Source: Krasilnikovozyma curviuscula
Lineage: Eukaryota > Basidiomycota > Tremellomycetes > Cystofilobasidiales > Mrakiaceae
NCBI GenBank assembly: GCA_014825775.1
Contig: MVAQ01000050.1
Coordinates: 1-64,000 of the forward strand
DNA: 64,000 nt
Direction: 5' to 3'
Positions within the stretch are counted from its first letter, which is position 1; every line of letters starts with the position of its first letter. The position numbers and the translations under genes were made by a program. Below, piece by piece: positions 11,505 through 24,801 of this stretch. The notes under the pieces are model-generated. The model did no database searches, was not told the DNA's origin, and saw only the letters and a list, made by a program, of their open reading frames with translations.

Positions 11505-12359
11505 TCAAGACTGGGTCGATGGCGACGCTGAGTGAGACTGAGGGATTCTCTGTCCCGGTGAGGTAGGTGATGATCGAGAATTGTTTGAATCTGATCGGAA
11601 CTGATTACAAGAGGATGAAGGTGAGTCAGTGCGATTGTCATCAGGGGGTCGGTTTGAGGTCACCGTTGATGCTGAGTTGCGAGTGAAGGCGCAGTCGACC
11701 TACCGATACCCAGGTCCATCCTTCACTGCAAATGAAAAGAGTAAGTAAGGTGAATTTGAATGATAGAAAAGCAATGGGGTTGCTGCTTACGAGATCAGAG
11801 GCCGCTGCTTCTTTCTCAACCTCCTCGTCTCTACGACACTCGTGCCTGCACTCGTCGAATGAGCATGTGACTGTAACGTTTCCATAGCACGCAACGAGGA
11901 CGGCAGTTCACCTGTTGCAAGAAGGGATAATCCTACATGGAGATTGTGGTGGTGGTTCCCGTCCTCACTCTCCCGAATGGGGCTGCTTGTTGGTTCAACA
12001 AAACTCAGCGGCGGTTCCTCAAGGATGGGCCTTGGTGCAAGTCGTCTTGGATGAGATATCACCACAGGAGAAGGGCCTCTCAGAGAACCTGACCATGCGT
12101 TGGAGCGGGCTTTGGGTAAGAACTGGCGTTGCTGTTGTTTGAGATGCGGCAGGGAGTCTTCCGACGTCGTCGAGGAGGCGGTTTCGACTGCTTTCTTCGT
12201 CCTGCCTGAGAACCTTCCTATTGTTGAGAACTTACTCTTCGATACGGTCGGTGAAGCTGAGGGAAGGAAGAGCGCTGCTGCTGTTGAAGTGACAGGGAGC
12301 TGCTGCAGAGGCGTACGCAGATAATTGGGTCTGTCTTGTGGAGTGGGGTGTTTGGACAT
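11505..12359 (-). CDS. Ser/Pro-rich hypothetical protein
   Basis: Not recognised. The start chosen is the ATG at 12359 (MSKHPTPQDRPNYL). Exon 1 runs 11791-12359. A 22-nt exon at 11704-11725 follows after a GTAAGC..CAG intron. A further intron (GTAGGT..CAG) leads to a last exon at 11505-11600 rich in Ser, ending in PSTQS. This gives about 228 residues. If the second intron is not used, the frame stops at 11641 instead. The composition is low-complexity: Ser, Pro and Arg with no transmembrane segment or domain. It is divergent from the WDR70 gene, 473 bp away. Confidence 0.55.
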
Positions 12360-12832
12360 GCTGCTGATGGTAACGAGGGCTGATTGTATGTTGAAATGGC
12401 TGAATTGGTCATAAATGCTAGGATTGTGATGTGGGCGTTCGGAGAACGAAGGTGTCGAGCTTATCAAACGCAAGCAAAGTGAGTTAGCCACGGATATCAA
12501 GTTCCATTGGACGGGATATTTGGTTATCACTACTGCTTCCAGTTACCTTCAATTACCTGGGAACGATACAACAAGAAATCCTTGAGAATTGTCTTTAGTG
12601 GCGAGGTTTGTCCACCCTCAACAGAGCAGACAGCCAAATCAGAGCTGCTTCCGTCGATCACCCAACTGAAAACCTCAGAAACCAAGCTTCCTCCGTGAGT
12701 CTATTCCATCTCGGTTCAGATGACGACTATGAGTCACTGAGCCTGTTTTTCGTCCCTCCTGCAGCCCTTCTTCTCCTCAGCGCCCCCCTCAAGCAACTCC
12801 TTCCGTAGGGTTGAAGTGGTTTTCTACCCAGC
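12360..12832. promoter_or_regulatory. Intergenic region between divergent hypothetical and WDR70 genes
   Basis: A 473-bp bidirectional promoter region by position. Nothing else distinct was seen. Confidence 0.4.
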
Positions 12833-15278
12833 ATGGATGACGATATGATGGCAATGATGGGATTCTCAGGTGGATTCGGTAAAAAGGCACCACCAAAGAA
12901 GGTCTCTGCTGAAGCTAAGGTTGAGCAGACTAGACGAGGTACAGAAGTTAGTCCACACAGCCCTTTATTCACTTCCTTTTTTCTATCTCCACGATCTGAA
13001 TGTTCTTCCTTCTTTGTTATTCACAGGAATCCTCAGCAGCACCAAAGCATCTGGCTGGTCCTTCAGCACCTCCTCCGCCGCACGTTGCGCCGTCTTCAAA
13101 AGCCAAGCCGGAAAACAACGAAGTGGAGGACGACGATAATGATGTTAAGGACGGGGGACTACAGGTTCCATCAAGCAAAGATGCAGAGGATGGTGGAGAC
13201 GACGATGATGACGAGGATTTGGAAGACGAACCTGAACAGGATTTCTTGCCTATCTCTCATGAGATCCAAATGAAGGATCATACAAAGGTAAGTAAAGTCA
13301 CTATGTCCACCCTTTCCTGCTTCATGGCCAGTCCTCACGAAGATCCGTTGTACTCAGCCCATCTCGGCGCTGGCGCTCGATCCATCCGGCGCTCGAATAG
13401 CATCTGGCAGTCACGACTACGATGTCAAGATATACGATTTCGGTGGGATGGACTCTAGCTTGAAGCCCTTCAGGAGCTGGGAACCTACCTCGGGCTACCA
13501 CGTACGCCTTTTCGATCGTTCCTTTCCACTTGCGATCAGATGGGATTGACCCTGCTTGCTCCCTTGACAGGTTCATCATGTCGAGTTCTCTTCAACAGGC
13601 GAGAATTTGCTTGTCATCAATGGTACCACCCAGGCTCAGATGTACACTCGTGACGGCGAATCTACGTGAGTCAACTCGGCGATTCTGCTCATTATTTCTA
13701 TTGCTGACATCCTCTGCTCTTCCGTTGGATTCAGTGGAACGTTCATGAAAGGTGATCCATATCTGAGAGATATGAAGCACACAAAGTGCGTTTCTAGTCT
13801 TCTCACACCCGCACTATAGTAAATACTGACGTGAGAGGCCCATCTTTTATGCAGAGGCCACGTCGCCGAGCTAACCTCTGGCGCCTGGAACCCGAAGAAC
13901 GCCAAGGAATTTATCACGGCATCGAATGATAGTACGATCCGGATATGGGACGTCGAGAACAAGCGCTCCCAGAAGACGGTTGTCGTCGTCAAGTCCAAGG
14001 AGAGGGGCAACAGAACAAAAATCACAGCTTGTGCTTTCAGCCCGGATGGCAAGACGATTGGTGGAGGTTAGTGTTTTGCTCTCTTTTTATTCTTTTACGT
14101 GAATGATCATAAGAAACTAAGGAATTGTTTCTGGTAGCCGGCCTAGACGGGACGGTCCACATCTGGTCGACGTCGTCCAACTTTGCGAGGCCCAATGCGA
14201 CGAAGGAAGATGCCCATATCAAAGGGACTGAGACGAGCGGTATGGCGTTCTCAATTGACGGAAGGACGCTAGCGACGCGTGGTGGCGACGACACTGTTAA
14301 ACGTACGTCTGGTCAACTTAACGCCCCGTTTGTCCCTTTCAAATCACACCTTGACTTACTGATTTTCTCTGATAATACAATCAGTATGGGATCTCCGTTC
14401 CCTTCGGGCCCCACTTTTCACCGCGTCAAATCTCTCAAACCTCTACCCAGAAACCAACATTATATTTAGCCCTGACGATAGGCATATCCTCACTGGACTA
14501 GGAGCATCTCGTGCACCCGGCTCAAAGGGAGAATTGGCGGTGCTGTCGAAGGAGGGATTGGAGGTTGAAAGGAAGGTCACAATTGGTGAAGGAACGATTG
14601 TAAAGGTTCAATGGCATTCCAGAATAAACCAGGTAGGAGACTGTTTCATCGCAATCTGAATCATGTTTTATCTCACCAAACTCTGCTCTCGTTGCCTCTC
14701 AGATCGTGACAGGGTCTTCAACGGGTAGAATCAATGTCCTTTATTCCCCTCACGCTTCCATGAATGGCGCCCTTCTACCACTGCGCAAGCTCGGACGAAC
14801 AGCTCCTCGAGAAATCAACTCCCTCTCCGCCTTACCCCCGGTCATATACACGCCGCACGCGCTGCCCGCTTTCAGAGACGACGACCGCAACATGAACAAG
14901 AGAAAGCGCGAGAAGGAGAGGATGGATCCCGTCAAGACAAAGAAGCCTATGGAACCTGTTTCCGGACCCGGTAGAGGTGGTAGAGTTGGTGCCAGTGCAA
15001 CTCAGCATTTGCTCAGAGGTGTCATCAAGGATAATTCAAGAGCTGAAGACGTGAGTCATTTGTTCTTTTCCCAGCAACTTTGAAGATCCTAATCATGTTA
15101 CTCACGACGTCTTTTGAAACTATTCTCTTCTTCTTTCGAATTGCAGCCAAGAGAAGCGCTGCTCAAATATGCTGACCAGTCAGAACAAGACCCTCAATGG
15201 ACCAAGGGTTGGAAGGACCAGCCCAAGATCTTCAGAAACATCGAGGACGAGACGGGTACGAGAGAGGAGAAGAAATAG
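12833..15278 (+). CDS. WDR70 family WD40-repeat protein
   Basis: The protein starts MDDDMMAMMGFSGGFGKK and has an acidic N-terminal region (runs of Asp/Glu near codons 80-125). WD40 repeats follow: ALDPSGARIASGSHDYDVK, TASNDSTIRIWDVENK, CAFSPDGKTIGGAGLDGTV and TRGGDDTVK.LWD. The tail has the family-specific end DPREALLKYADQSEQDP followed by a Trp/Lys-rich motif, as in WDR70 (gastrulation-defective 1 homologue). Roughly ten exons, stop at 15276-15278. In fission yeast and human cells WDR70 works with CUL4-DDB1 in chromatin responses to DNA breaks. That role is known for the family and is inferred here. REV3 and PRP19 lie within 15 kb. Confidence 0.88.
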
Positions 15279-15564
15279 CCAGTGATGGAGCCTTTTCTGT
15301 ATCTTTTTCTGTAGCGTATATGTAAGAGTAAGATTACCCTGGTAGAGACGTTTTGTGCTATCGCAAGACGCGTCTTCCCCCAGGCACCGTGCGCACAGTA
15401 AACCCATTTTCTCCCGTGCGCCGCTGATTGGACGTGACACACGTTACACGACATATCAGGAGTTCACTCAAAAGAAAGAAACAGGTGGCGCCCACCTTGC
15501 CTCAACTGGCGTTATTTTTGGAAGAGTGCGAGGTGAACCAACTCCCACCATCTCCAACAATCGC

Positions 15565-17198
15565 ATGAGCAACTTCTTCAAAAGATTCTACGACGAGAGT
15601 GGACTTTCTATCCTTCTCGCTTCCCCCAGAGATGTTCACTTGATCATCCTGCAGCGGTGCTCCAGGATGGCGCTCTTTGGGGCCACCTCTATCGTTCTGA
15701 CAGCGCTCTTCCAAGAGCTGAACTTCTCTGATTTCTACATGGGACTTTTCATGACCTTGACCATGTTGGGGGATGCTGGAGGATCGCTTGTACTGACGCT
15801 GTTTGCGGATCGACTGGGAAGGACAAAAGTGTTGCTTGCTGGGTCGGTTCTGATGATTGGAAGTGGACTCGTCTTCTCTCTCTTCTCAAACTACTTTATA
15901 TTGCTGCTGGCTGCTACTGTAGGAGTCATCACCCCAAGGTAGTAGCTTCAGCCACCTTTTCTCGTGTTATACTCGCTTAACTCCTGTTGACTTTGACTCC
16001 ATATTTTCTTTCCTCTGCTCCTCGAAACATTTTCCGAAACCAACTGCTATATAGTGGGGGCGAAATAGGACCATTCAGAGCTGTATGTACCTTCTAATCG
16101 ATTTGTTCTCCACACGGCCAAATCCTTACCCTACCGCATATCCTGCAGATTGAAGAATCGATCTTAGCCCAGCTTACAGTACCAGAAGAAAGAGCAACAA
16201 TCTTTGCATGGTACTCAACGATATCCATAGGCTTTCTGGCTTTCGGAACCCTCGCAGGAGGATGGATTACTCATGGACTACAGACGGCTTTCGAGTGGAC
16301 ATCTCTGGGGTCTTACAGATTAATTTTCGTCTTCTACTCCTGTGCTGGCATCTTCAATTGCCTGGTGACGTCTATGCTCTCTCAGCAAGTTGAGGTGGTC
16401 AAGAAGACGATTGCGACCCAGAGCGAGGAGGAAGAAGGTTTGGTGGAAATGGTTGAGGAGGAAGTGCTTGAAGAGAAGAGCAAAATCCTAGGGTTGTCAC
16501 CAGAGACAAAGGGGAAAGTCTGGAAGCTTTCAGGGTTGTTGGGACTAGATTCACTTAGCGGAGGTCTTGTTCCTGTGTAAGTCGCGATGTATCTACTCAT
16601 GTTCGCAGATAACTTCCAGTTTTAACTTGCTTTCTTGATCCACAGAACCTTCATTGTTTACTTCTTCACCATCAAATTTAAGATAGACGAAGGGACGCTC
16701 GGCAACACTTTCTTTACAACCTCTATTGTAGCAGCGCTATCTAGCATCGTCGCTGCTTCGCTAGCTCGTAAATTCGGCAATATCAAAACAATGGCTTTCA
16801 CACATTTACCTTCGGCCATATTGCTCGCTCTGGTACCTCTTCCTCCAAACTTTCAAGGCGCACGAGCCGTATTGGTGGCCGTCTTTTGCACCACGAGTGA
16901 GTGTTTGCCCACGCGTTCTGAACTTCCGTCCCTCTGACTAGCGCGTGATGTGGCAGAAATGGACATTGGGCCTCGTACAGCATTCTTGACTTCCTATGTC
17001 AACGCTGAAGAACGTACCGCGGTAATGGGAATCATCTCTGTCGTGCGAATGATCGCGTCGAGCGTAGGACCAACGTTCACAGGATGGCTGTCCAATCACG
17101 AGTTGATGTGGGTCAGCTTTGTAGTGGCTGGTGTCCTACAAGCAATCTACGATGTAGCCATGCTTGTATTCTTCGCTTCTGTTCAGATAGTCTCGTGA
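15565..17198 (+). CDS. Major facilitator superfamily (MFS) transporter
   Basis: A plasma- or vacuolar-membrane transporter of unknown substrate. The start at 15565 (MSNFFKRFYDESG) precedes six hydrophobic segments. MFS motif A is seen between helices 2 and 3 as LFADRLGRTKVLLAG. A second signature, VPEERATIFAWYST, lies near helix 5. A long acidic central loop (16.4-16.5 kb, rich in Glu) separates the halves. The C-terminal half has YFFTIKFKIDEGTLG, LARKFGNIKTMA and VNAEERTAVMG. About five exons. The sequence is of the uncharacterised fungal MFS type rather than a sugar porter. It converges on REV3, with only 82 bp between the stops. Confidence 0.85.
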
Positions 17199-17280
17199 TG
17201 GATGTAATTACGAAGATCTAAGCAAGCATGAATCGCATACAACAGAGAAAGGCGTACAATATTGACTGTTATGTAGGGCA

Positions 17281-20200
17281 TTAGTCTAAAACAATTATTT
17301 CATTATCATTAGGTTTTTCGTTCTTCTTCCTCTTTGAATTAGGGCCTCGGCTGACTTGGTGATTGTCTGAAGGGAGTAACTCCTTGACAAACTCGGGAAT
17401 TCTAGCGACATCTTCACATTCTCTTTTCGCGTTCGTTCTGTCATAAAGAACATTACAGTCGATTGATTCACACAAGCTCGCTTCGCTGGCTGGTGTATGA
17501 GAGCAGGAGGCGCAGATTCGTTGAATTTCAAGCATTCGTGCAGTTGCTGCCTGGTGACGGTAGAGTAGAGCAGTGGCTGCTGTCGCTTTGTCGGCCATAC
17601 AGGAGGCGCAAATAACTGAGAGATGTTGAAGCGTCAAGTTGTCAAATCCATAGTCAGTCATCGTGTTAATGAGGACGATACACGAAAACAAGAACTAACC
17701 TTTGCCTGTCAGGTTCTTCTTACACAGAGCACACAAGACTGTTGTCAAGTAGTTGTCAATTGTTGCATACTTTTTCTTAGCTGTCACATCTCTGAATGGC
17801 GATTCAACGACGGGTGCTGGTCGAGGCATATTTTGGTACCAAGATGGAACATTTGCGCCCAGGAGAGAAAACACTCTCTCAATTGGAGGAATTAATCTTT
17901 TTTTAATGTAATACTCGGCGTCGAGTGAGAGAGTCCTAGAAATGGACAAAGTATTCAGCTTCTTTCCGCTTGACACTGTTCGTTTCAGTTCACCAACCTG
18001 TCACGAATCATGTCCAGAGGGGAGACGGTTCTCGAATTAAGAGTTGAACCAGGAGCACCGCTGGTGATTAAATAAGGAACTCGTTGGCCGTATTGAACTT
18101 CATTGGAAGGATCTACTTCTTGTTGCGCCGCAGCTAAAGCAACTCCAGGTTGAGGCGCGATCTTATCGCTATCGGATCGGGAGAAAAGGGGATCAAGTTA
18201 ACACGGCTGGACGTTGAGAAGGGATGCTGACAAAACTTACGAGTAGGTTCCCATCTTGACTTCCTTAGCAAAGATGAAGTCCTGAATGGAAACACGGTTT
18301 TTAAGAATCTTCGTCCATTCAATTCTGCAGTGTTCTTCCACCAGAGAAAGGTCTTGTGTTCGGAACAGGATTCTGCAAGAGGAAAAATGAGTGCACTGTA
18401 AAATTGAAGGGCAGAAAGAGATGGAACTTACTTGATGCATGTTTCCATGAACTTCTGGCCAGCTGGTATTCCATCTCTTCGAACAGTTTCGATACCTTTG
18501 GCATCGAAGTCTGGCTCTACCTGATCTGGAAACTCATACTTAAATCCGACATAGTGCTTTTTAGCAATCAAAGTGCAAGGTAAGTAGATCTAAACCACAA
18601 TGTGTCAGATCAAAGTCAGCTGCAAGGAGAGTGAGCCGATACTGCTTACCTTCTCAAACTTTAATTTGACTGGTTTTGGGTTGGAGGCAGTGACAGCATC
18701 AGCAATTTCATTTCCAATCTGGAAAGCTTGATCTTTGGTGCGTCCGGGAAGGTAGATGAACAAGGAATCTGTATCACCATAAACGACCTGCAAAGAAACT
18801 CCACATTGAGTCGCATGCCGAAGGCAGAATGCAGCGAAATCTCACCTTAGCAGACCACTTCTTTGTGTTTTCGATGAACACAATAGCCTTTCGATTGCGC
18901 AAAGGTGCAGGTTAGAGCCGTTAGTGAAGAAATTCAGCAATACAACGGACTTACTCTCTCCAGAGTCTCCCTGCCTGTTTGAACGATGGCATCCGCAATC
19001 TGAGAATTGGGCATTCTTCCACTATAACTGGCGGAGGTGTATCCGTAGGTAACATTCTACTCTCATGAAACAATCAGCGAGATGTTCGGAAAATTACGAA
19101 AAGGGGCGGCTTACTGCAAGCAGCTTGAGCGCGAGTTGTCGAGCATTCAGTAATTTGGTGAGTCCCTAAAGATTCGGGAGTCAGAAGAAAAACAGAATCA
19201 GATGGTGGAAAGGAGCTCACATTGTTGTTTCGATATCCTTTCATGGCATGTTTCACCATCACTCTGGTATCAAGAATCTCTCCCAACATCTTCGCAAGTA
19301 ACGACTTTCTTACATCTGGCTTCACGAACATCATTCCATTTGGCGTGACTGACGGTCATCAACGTCGGTAAGCATCCTTATTATTCACATCAATAATCCA
19401 CTTACTTGTCATATGATCTTTCAACATCTCAACTGTTCCTAGGGGTAGGTTCAGCTTCGATGTACCAAACTTGTCCTTGTCCTCACCATATGTATTGATT
19501 TTTCCAAGACAGGTGGAGTAGCAAATGTTGTAGGCAATCATGATCGAAGGATAAAGAGATTGAAAATCGACAACTACAAGCGGCCCCTTGTAGAAGTTTG
19601 ATTGCGGTTCCATCACCATTGCGAGCGCTTCGAGAGCATTTTGACCGGCGACCTGTTATGGGGAAGGAATCAGAAACGTAAAACAACCGAAAGAAAGTTT
19701 CAATATATTCACTTCGTTTCGATTTGGGGTCGGCAGCAAGAAATTTTCTGGTTTCGCAATTCGAAACATGAAGGCTTCTACTTTGTATTGAGAACCTCTC
19801 GAATACACATCTCTGAAGTCGATTCCATAAACGCGAGCGAATTCACTTTGATAATCAAGCAAATTGGGGTAAATTCAGATCTGGGACTAGTCGTAAGGAT
19901 AGCACTTACGACTTCTTGGTGACCTCTTCTGAGATTTCCAACAGCTCCATGTTCAAGATTGCTCGGAGAAGGACGTAGTTCAGTGCTTGATTGGTATGAG
20001 CTGCGGTTTTACTGTAGAATAGGGAGTTGAGGGTTTCAGTGGAAAAATGCGGAATTCTATATTAAAAAGAGAATAGCATGAGGTATTTTCTTGAGGGACA
20101 ATCACATTGTTCAATTTACCGGCGATGTAGAACATGAGCAACCACATGCTCAAACGAGTATTGATTGAGATTGAACTCCCCCCTCATAAGTCTCCAGATA

Positions 20201-23200
20201 TTGAGAACGTGCCTACCAGTAACTTGGATGTTGGCGGTGTGTTGTTCATCGTATTGACCTAAATTTTTTCGGTACTGAGGTTCGACCAGAGGTGAGATTG
20301 ATTCAAGGAAATCAGAAGCTGGAGTACAAAATATTAGCCATGTTATCCAAAGGACAATCTGCGAACAGTTTTGACTTACCAAACGCGTTCTTGAAACGTA
20401 ACTGTAGGTATCCCCAGCTGGAAGCTTGAATTTCCCACCCAGCAAGCACGTCTGGGTCCCAAAAGCGGATCTTGTCAGTCAGGAGATTGATCAGCTCCAG
20501 CTCATCCTTCACTATTTCGACAATGTAGGGGTCCATAGTGATTCGTTTGTCCATGGATTGCTCTGAATCGACAACAATCATTCCCACGTGGTAGCCAGGG
20601 AGAGGACCAGTTTCGACTATTTCAGGATCTTCTGTCTGTAGACAGTAAAAAATGGCAATGATTTCGTCTGTCTCAACGTTACTCTTGAGTTTTCCGCGCG
20701 ATTGAGCTGCAACAAGTAACAACATCAGTATGAGAACGACCTGGAATCAGTGATAGAAAAAACTGACCCATTACTTCAAGACTTAGAATAGACATGTGCT
20801 GCTTCTCTCTTGAAGACCCATCGGCAGGATTGGGCTGCGTAAACTTGAAACCATACAGATTTTTTTGAGTTGGGCCGTGAATCTAGGGAAATCTGATTGT
20901 AACTTCAGGCGAGCAGTGAGTGATACAATAGAACACATACCTGGGAAGCTAGCTCTCTGCGTCTCTCTGGCAAGGTTGGAAGAAGGGAATAGTCAGAATG
21001 GATGATATCCTCACATGAGAAAGCGTAGAGGCACATACTTTCTATCATACTTAATTGGTCCTCCTTCAGAGACTTCGTCACTTCACCTCGCGTGGGTACA
21101 ACACCTGAACCTTTCCAAGACTTGATATTCAGTGACATCAGACCCGTAGTAGCCTTTCTGTGGCCGGGAGGAAGCCATTCTGGAAGACAGCCTCCAAACA
21201 GCTCAAGCTCCTCCAGACCTTCGCCTTTAAGCGTGAACTTCTTTCCAGCGAATTCTCTGGAGATTGTTGGAACATCTTCTGGTTTTGAGTAGAAGGGGTC
21301 TTTATAGATGTGGTAGTCGTCCTTGTGTTGATCATAGAAGTCGTCGACGAGTGTGGCTCGACCAGGAAGGTGGGCTCGGGAGGTGAACGCGTAAGAGCTG
21401 CGCTGGACTTCTGCAGAAGCGTTGGAAAAACCAGATGGAATAGATGTAGAGCTGTCCACCATATCGACGTGATCTTCGCCTGTTGTTGCCTTTCCTACAA
21501 AGCTGGAAATAGCTGTAGTAGAGGAAGTAGGCATTGACTTGGATGCAACTTCACCCTGCGCAGAACTTGATCCACTGTCCTCAAATCGAGCACGTTTGGC
21601 GGTAGCTTCCAATGATGATTCTTGACTGGTAAGGGAGCGCTTGAGATCACGTGAAGATGTGAGATCACTTCTGGTATTGGCTACTTGATTGGAGCGAGGA
21701 AGTTGAGTAGCAGGTGGAGCCATCTCATCAGTTGATCTTGTCGAGGCTGTAGATTCTTCTGTTGGTGGTCTCGTTTCTGCTACTTCAGCAGTTGGAGTTG
21801 ATATATATGTCGGAGTAGGAGGGACGACAGCAGGGAAAGTGGTCGCAACAGTAGCGGCGAGACTGAATTTCTTGTTCTTGGATGTTGAGAGATACTGATG
21901 ACGGGGTGAAGGTGACGCAGATTTTGATGGAGATTTCTCTAATGTCAACTTTGATGGTCTGGGTGTCATAGTCGGAGGGTAGACCACCAATGGTACTTGT
22001 TTAGACGATTCAGCGTTTGGGTGCTGACTGGTGGCGGTGTTGTTGGAAGACTGGATTTCTTTGTCTGCGTCGATTTGCACTCTATAGAGGATGAACCAAA
22101 TATCAACAAAGCGTCCAGTAGCAGAAGAAGAAGGCATCATCTGATTCAGATCATACTCACTTGGTCTCATCTCCATCTCCAAACTCATCATGATCCAAAT
22201 CCACATCGACAGCTTTTTTCTTCCCCTTCACATTAATCATCTGATCCTCGCAATCTACATCCATCTCATCGTATTTCAAAGTGTTTACATCCTCCTCATC
22301 CTCATCTCCAAACTCAATTGGCTTCTCATCGTCGTCGTCGCCGTCAACATGGTCGTCGTCTGGCACAGGAGGTTTTTGAGATGCTGCCATCACCAAGTCC
22401 TCCTTCAAGTCCTCCAAGGGATTAGCAGGCACTTCTGCATCTTGACTGAAGTCGAATGCGGCGGTATCATAAGGATCTTCGAACTCCTCAACTTGAAAAT
22501 CGTCGTTGATAGGGTGTTGTTGCGCTGGTGGTGGTGAGGGTGACAGCGTCGCTTGCAGAGGTTCGTCTTCGGAGACTGGAGCAAGTTCAGGTAAGGAATT
22601 ATGACGCTGGGATACGTCAGGCTGGGTATATCGTGGTTGAGAGTACGGTTGGAAGGTTCCGTGAGGGACAGCGGCTGAAGGGAGTGGGCCAACTTTACAT
22701 ATATTGGTGATCGTCGCGAATGCAGTTCGGATTTTCTGTGAACGAGGCACGCGTTAGCACTGACGGAGGGTAACGCTATTGTAAAATTGCTGGACTGACT
22801 GGACCCCACTCCTTGATTCCACGTTTCCCTTCGAGGAGAACATCACCATCGTTCTTGGCGACGTAGTCATCTAGACCAGGAATGGAATGACCCATGAAGT
22901 TTGCTCTCTCCGCTTTTACTTTATCTTCCAGCAATCCCCAAAGATACTCATCAGATTGCCAGCCAGCGTCTCTGCCTGGGGCTTCAGCAGCTCGACCAAT
23001 TCTTTCGTCAGACGCCTTTGGATATATACCTTCAGACGACAGCCCTTTCTCCGCCCTTCGTCTTTTCTCATCATTCCAGATCTCCCTCAGAGAGTTGAGC
23101 AGCTTCTCATCTTTACCGGGGAAGGAGTCGGGGTTCTTGAGCTCAATAAAGTCGTGATGGAGTTGTCGTTCTCTAATTTTGTGTCGATTCATGATTGCGG

Positions 23201-24177
23201 AGACGTGGATGTCGAGTTCAACCAATTGGTCTCGAGCAGTACGTGGAGGTTGAGGGTAAGGATGAAGAAGGTTGTCTGGTGTATTGACGGACGTGAAAGG
23301 TTTCAGGTAGTGTAAGAACGTGTTGTCCTCCTGAGACGAAGTTGGTTCTGCGCGAGGTACAGGTTAGCAGGTTGCAGCTCCATCACGCGAGAAGATTAAC
23401 CCACCAAGTATAGGTTGTCTGAATCTCGCATCTTCAATATCCACCCAGTCACAACCTACGAGACCGTAATCACACATGAATTGGAGGCTAAAGTTGAGAT
23501 GCCCTTCAAAGATCTGAAACTTCTTTCCCAAGACTGCTCCCATCTCCAGGAGGTTGATGATGGAAAATCTTGAGGACGGATTTCGATAGGATATCTTCAA
23601 GAAAAACGAGTAGCCGACATGATAACCATAGAACGGGACCCCTTTGCAGATTTCAACTTTGTGGATGTTGGGCAGATACTTTTCTCTGCCCTGGGAGCTC
23701 AGAGCAGTGTCTAGAGCTCGACCCAGACGAGCACAGTATCTGAGAGCTAGGCAAATTAATTTAAGTTATGGTAACAGTCAGTATGATAACGACATTTGTA
23801 ACAATTTCGCGTTGCTTACCGGACTCTGGATGAACTGATCTCTCCCTTGGATATTCTACGAAGAGGTAGGGCCATGCTCCATGAATGTTCAGACATGCTT
23901 TCTGTTCTCAAAGAACGTGAAGTGAGTGTCTCGATCTATAAATGGAAATCCTGGGACGAAAGAAGCTGAGCTTTACCTGTCCACCGCTGGTCACTCCAAA
24001 GATCTTGACTATGGGCACAGTTTTGAACTGTATGTCAGGCTCAGGAGCATACTCTGCCTTTAGAGAGTCGATCCCTTCAATAGGTTGTTCCTGAGCTGGA
24101 ACGAGGACAGTATTTCTGACTCGAATCAGGAAGTTGGGTTGAATTGGGTCTCCATCTGATCCTGCCTGCTGCAACAT
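17281..24177 (-). CDS. REV3: DNA polymerase zeta catalytic subunit
   Basis: Pol zeta extends DNA past lesions (translesion synthesis) with REV7 and POL31/POL32. The family B motifs are clear and in order on the - strand: DFQSLYPSIMIAYN (motif A, near 19.55 kb); NVTYGYTSASYSGRMPNSQ (motif B end, near 19.04 kb), typical of REV3; and YGDTDSLF (motif C, near 18.77 kb). The C-terminus has a CysA pair set (CALCKK, CASCMAD) and CysB, C-x2-C-x10-C-x4-C (CASC...CESIDC), which binds a 4Fe-4S cluster and POL31. The N-terminal REV3 region includes VPIVKIFGVTSGGQ. A long low-complexity Ser/Thr/Asp-rich insert (about 20.9-22.7 kb) follows. Start chosen at 24177, the first ATG of that frame. More than 20 exons. 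Confidence 0.95.
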
Positions 24178-24801
24178 TTGAGTTTTATGACCAGAGCATT
24201 TCCAGCTTTTACCTTGATGATCTCTGGGTGAATGAAGAAACCGAGAACGACGTGGTTAGAGGCTCCGAGCCAGATCCGCGGTATTCGCGCCTGCTTTTGG
24301 AGTTAGGAGCAGAAAGCTAAAGTTTTTGTAGGAACTTATCCCTATGAGAATGAGTAGAAATAGGAAAGAATAAGGTAACGTCTCAATCTGGGACCACAGG
24401 CAAAATGATGCTGGTGGCTTCTCTTTACAAGATACGAACGAGGGTTCAAGCTCTGTTTTTATTTAAGCTTGAAAGGTATACACGTCTTGAGTATAGATAG
24501 GAACCACATTTTGAACTGCAACTACTCTACTTCCCTTTCTTAGTGTCACTGTTTACAGGGCGGGCAACAACCTAAGTTTGGGCTTGTCGCAATGTCCTGG
24601 AAAGCTAAACAGTCGAAATTTTCCCTCGTCAAACCCTATCTGGTCCTTTTGTCCCATTGATTCATTCGGTAGGGGCACCAAAGCTCTCTCGAAGAAAATT
24701 AGTAGACAACCTTTTTTCGCCTCATCTCTGACTTTTCAGATGCGGCTGGGTCGAGTGAGCTGCTCTGTTCACCGACAAACATCCACCTTCTAGTAGGCAT
24801 C
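24178..24801. promoter_or_regulatory. Intergenic region between divergent REV3 and PRP19
   Basis: About 620 bp separate the two start codons. A 71-codon open frame at 24578-24793 shows no family resemblance. No RNA gene seen. Confidence 0.4.
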
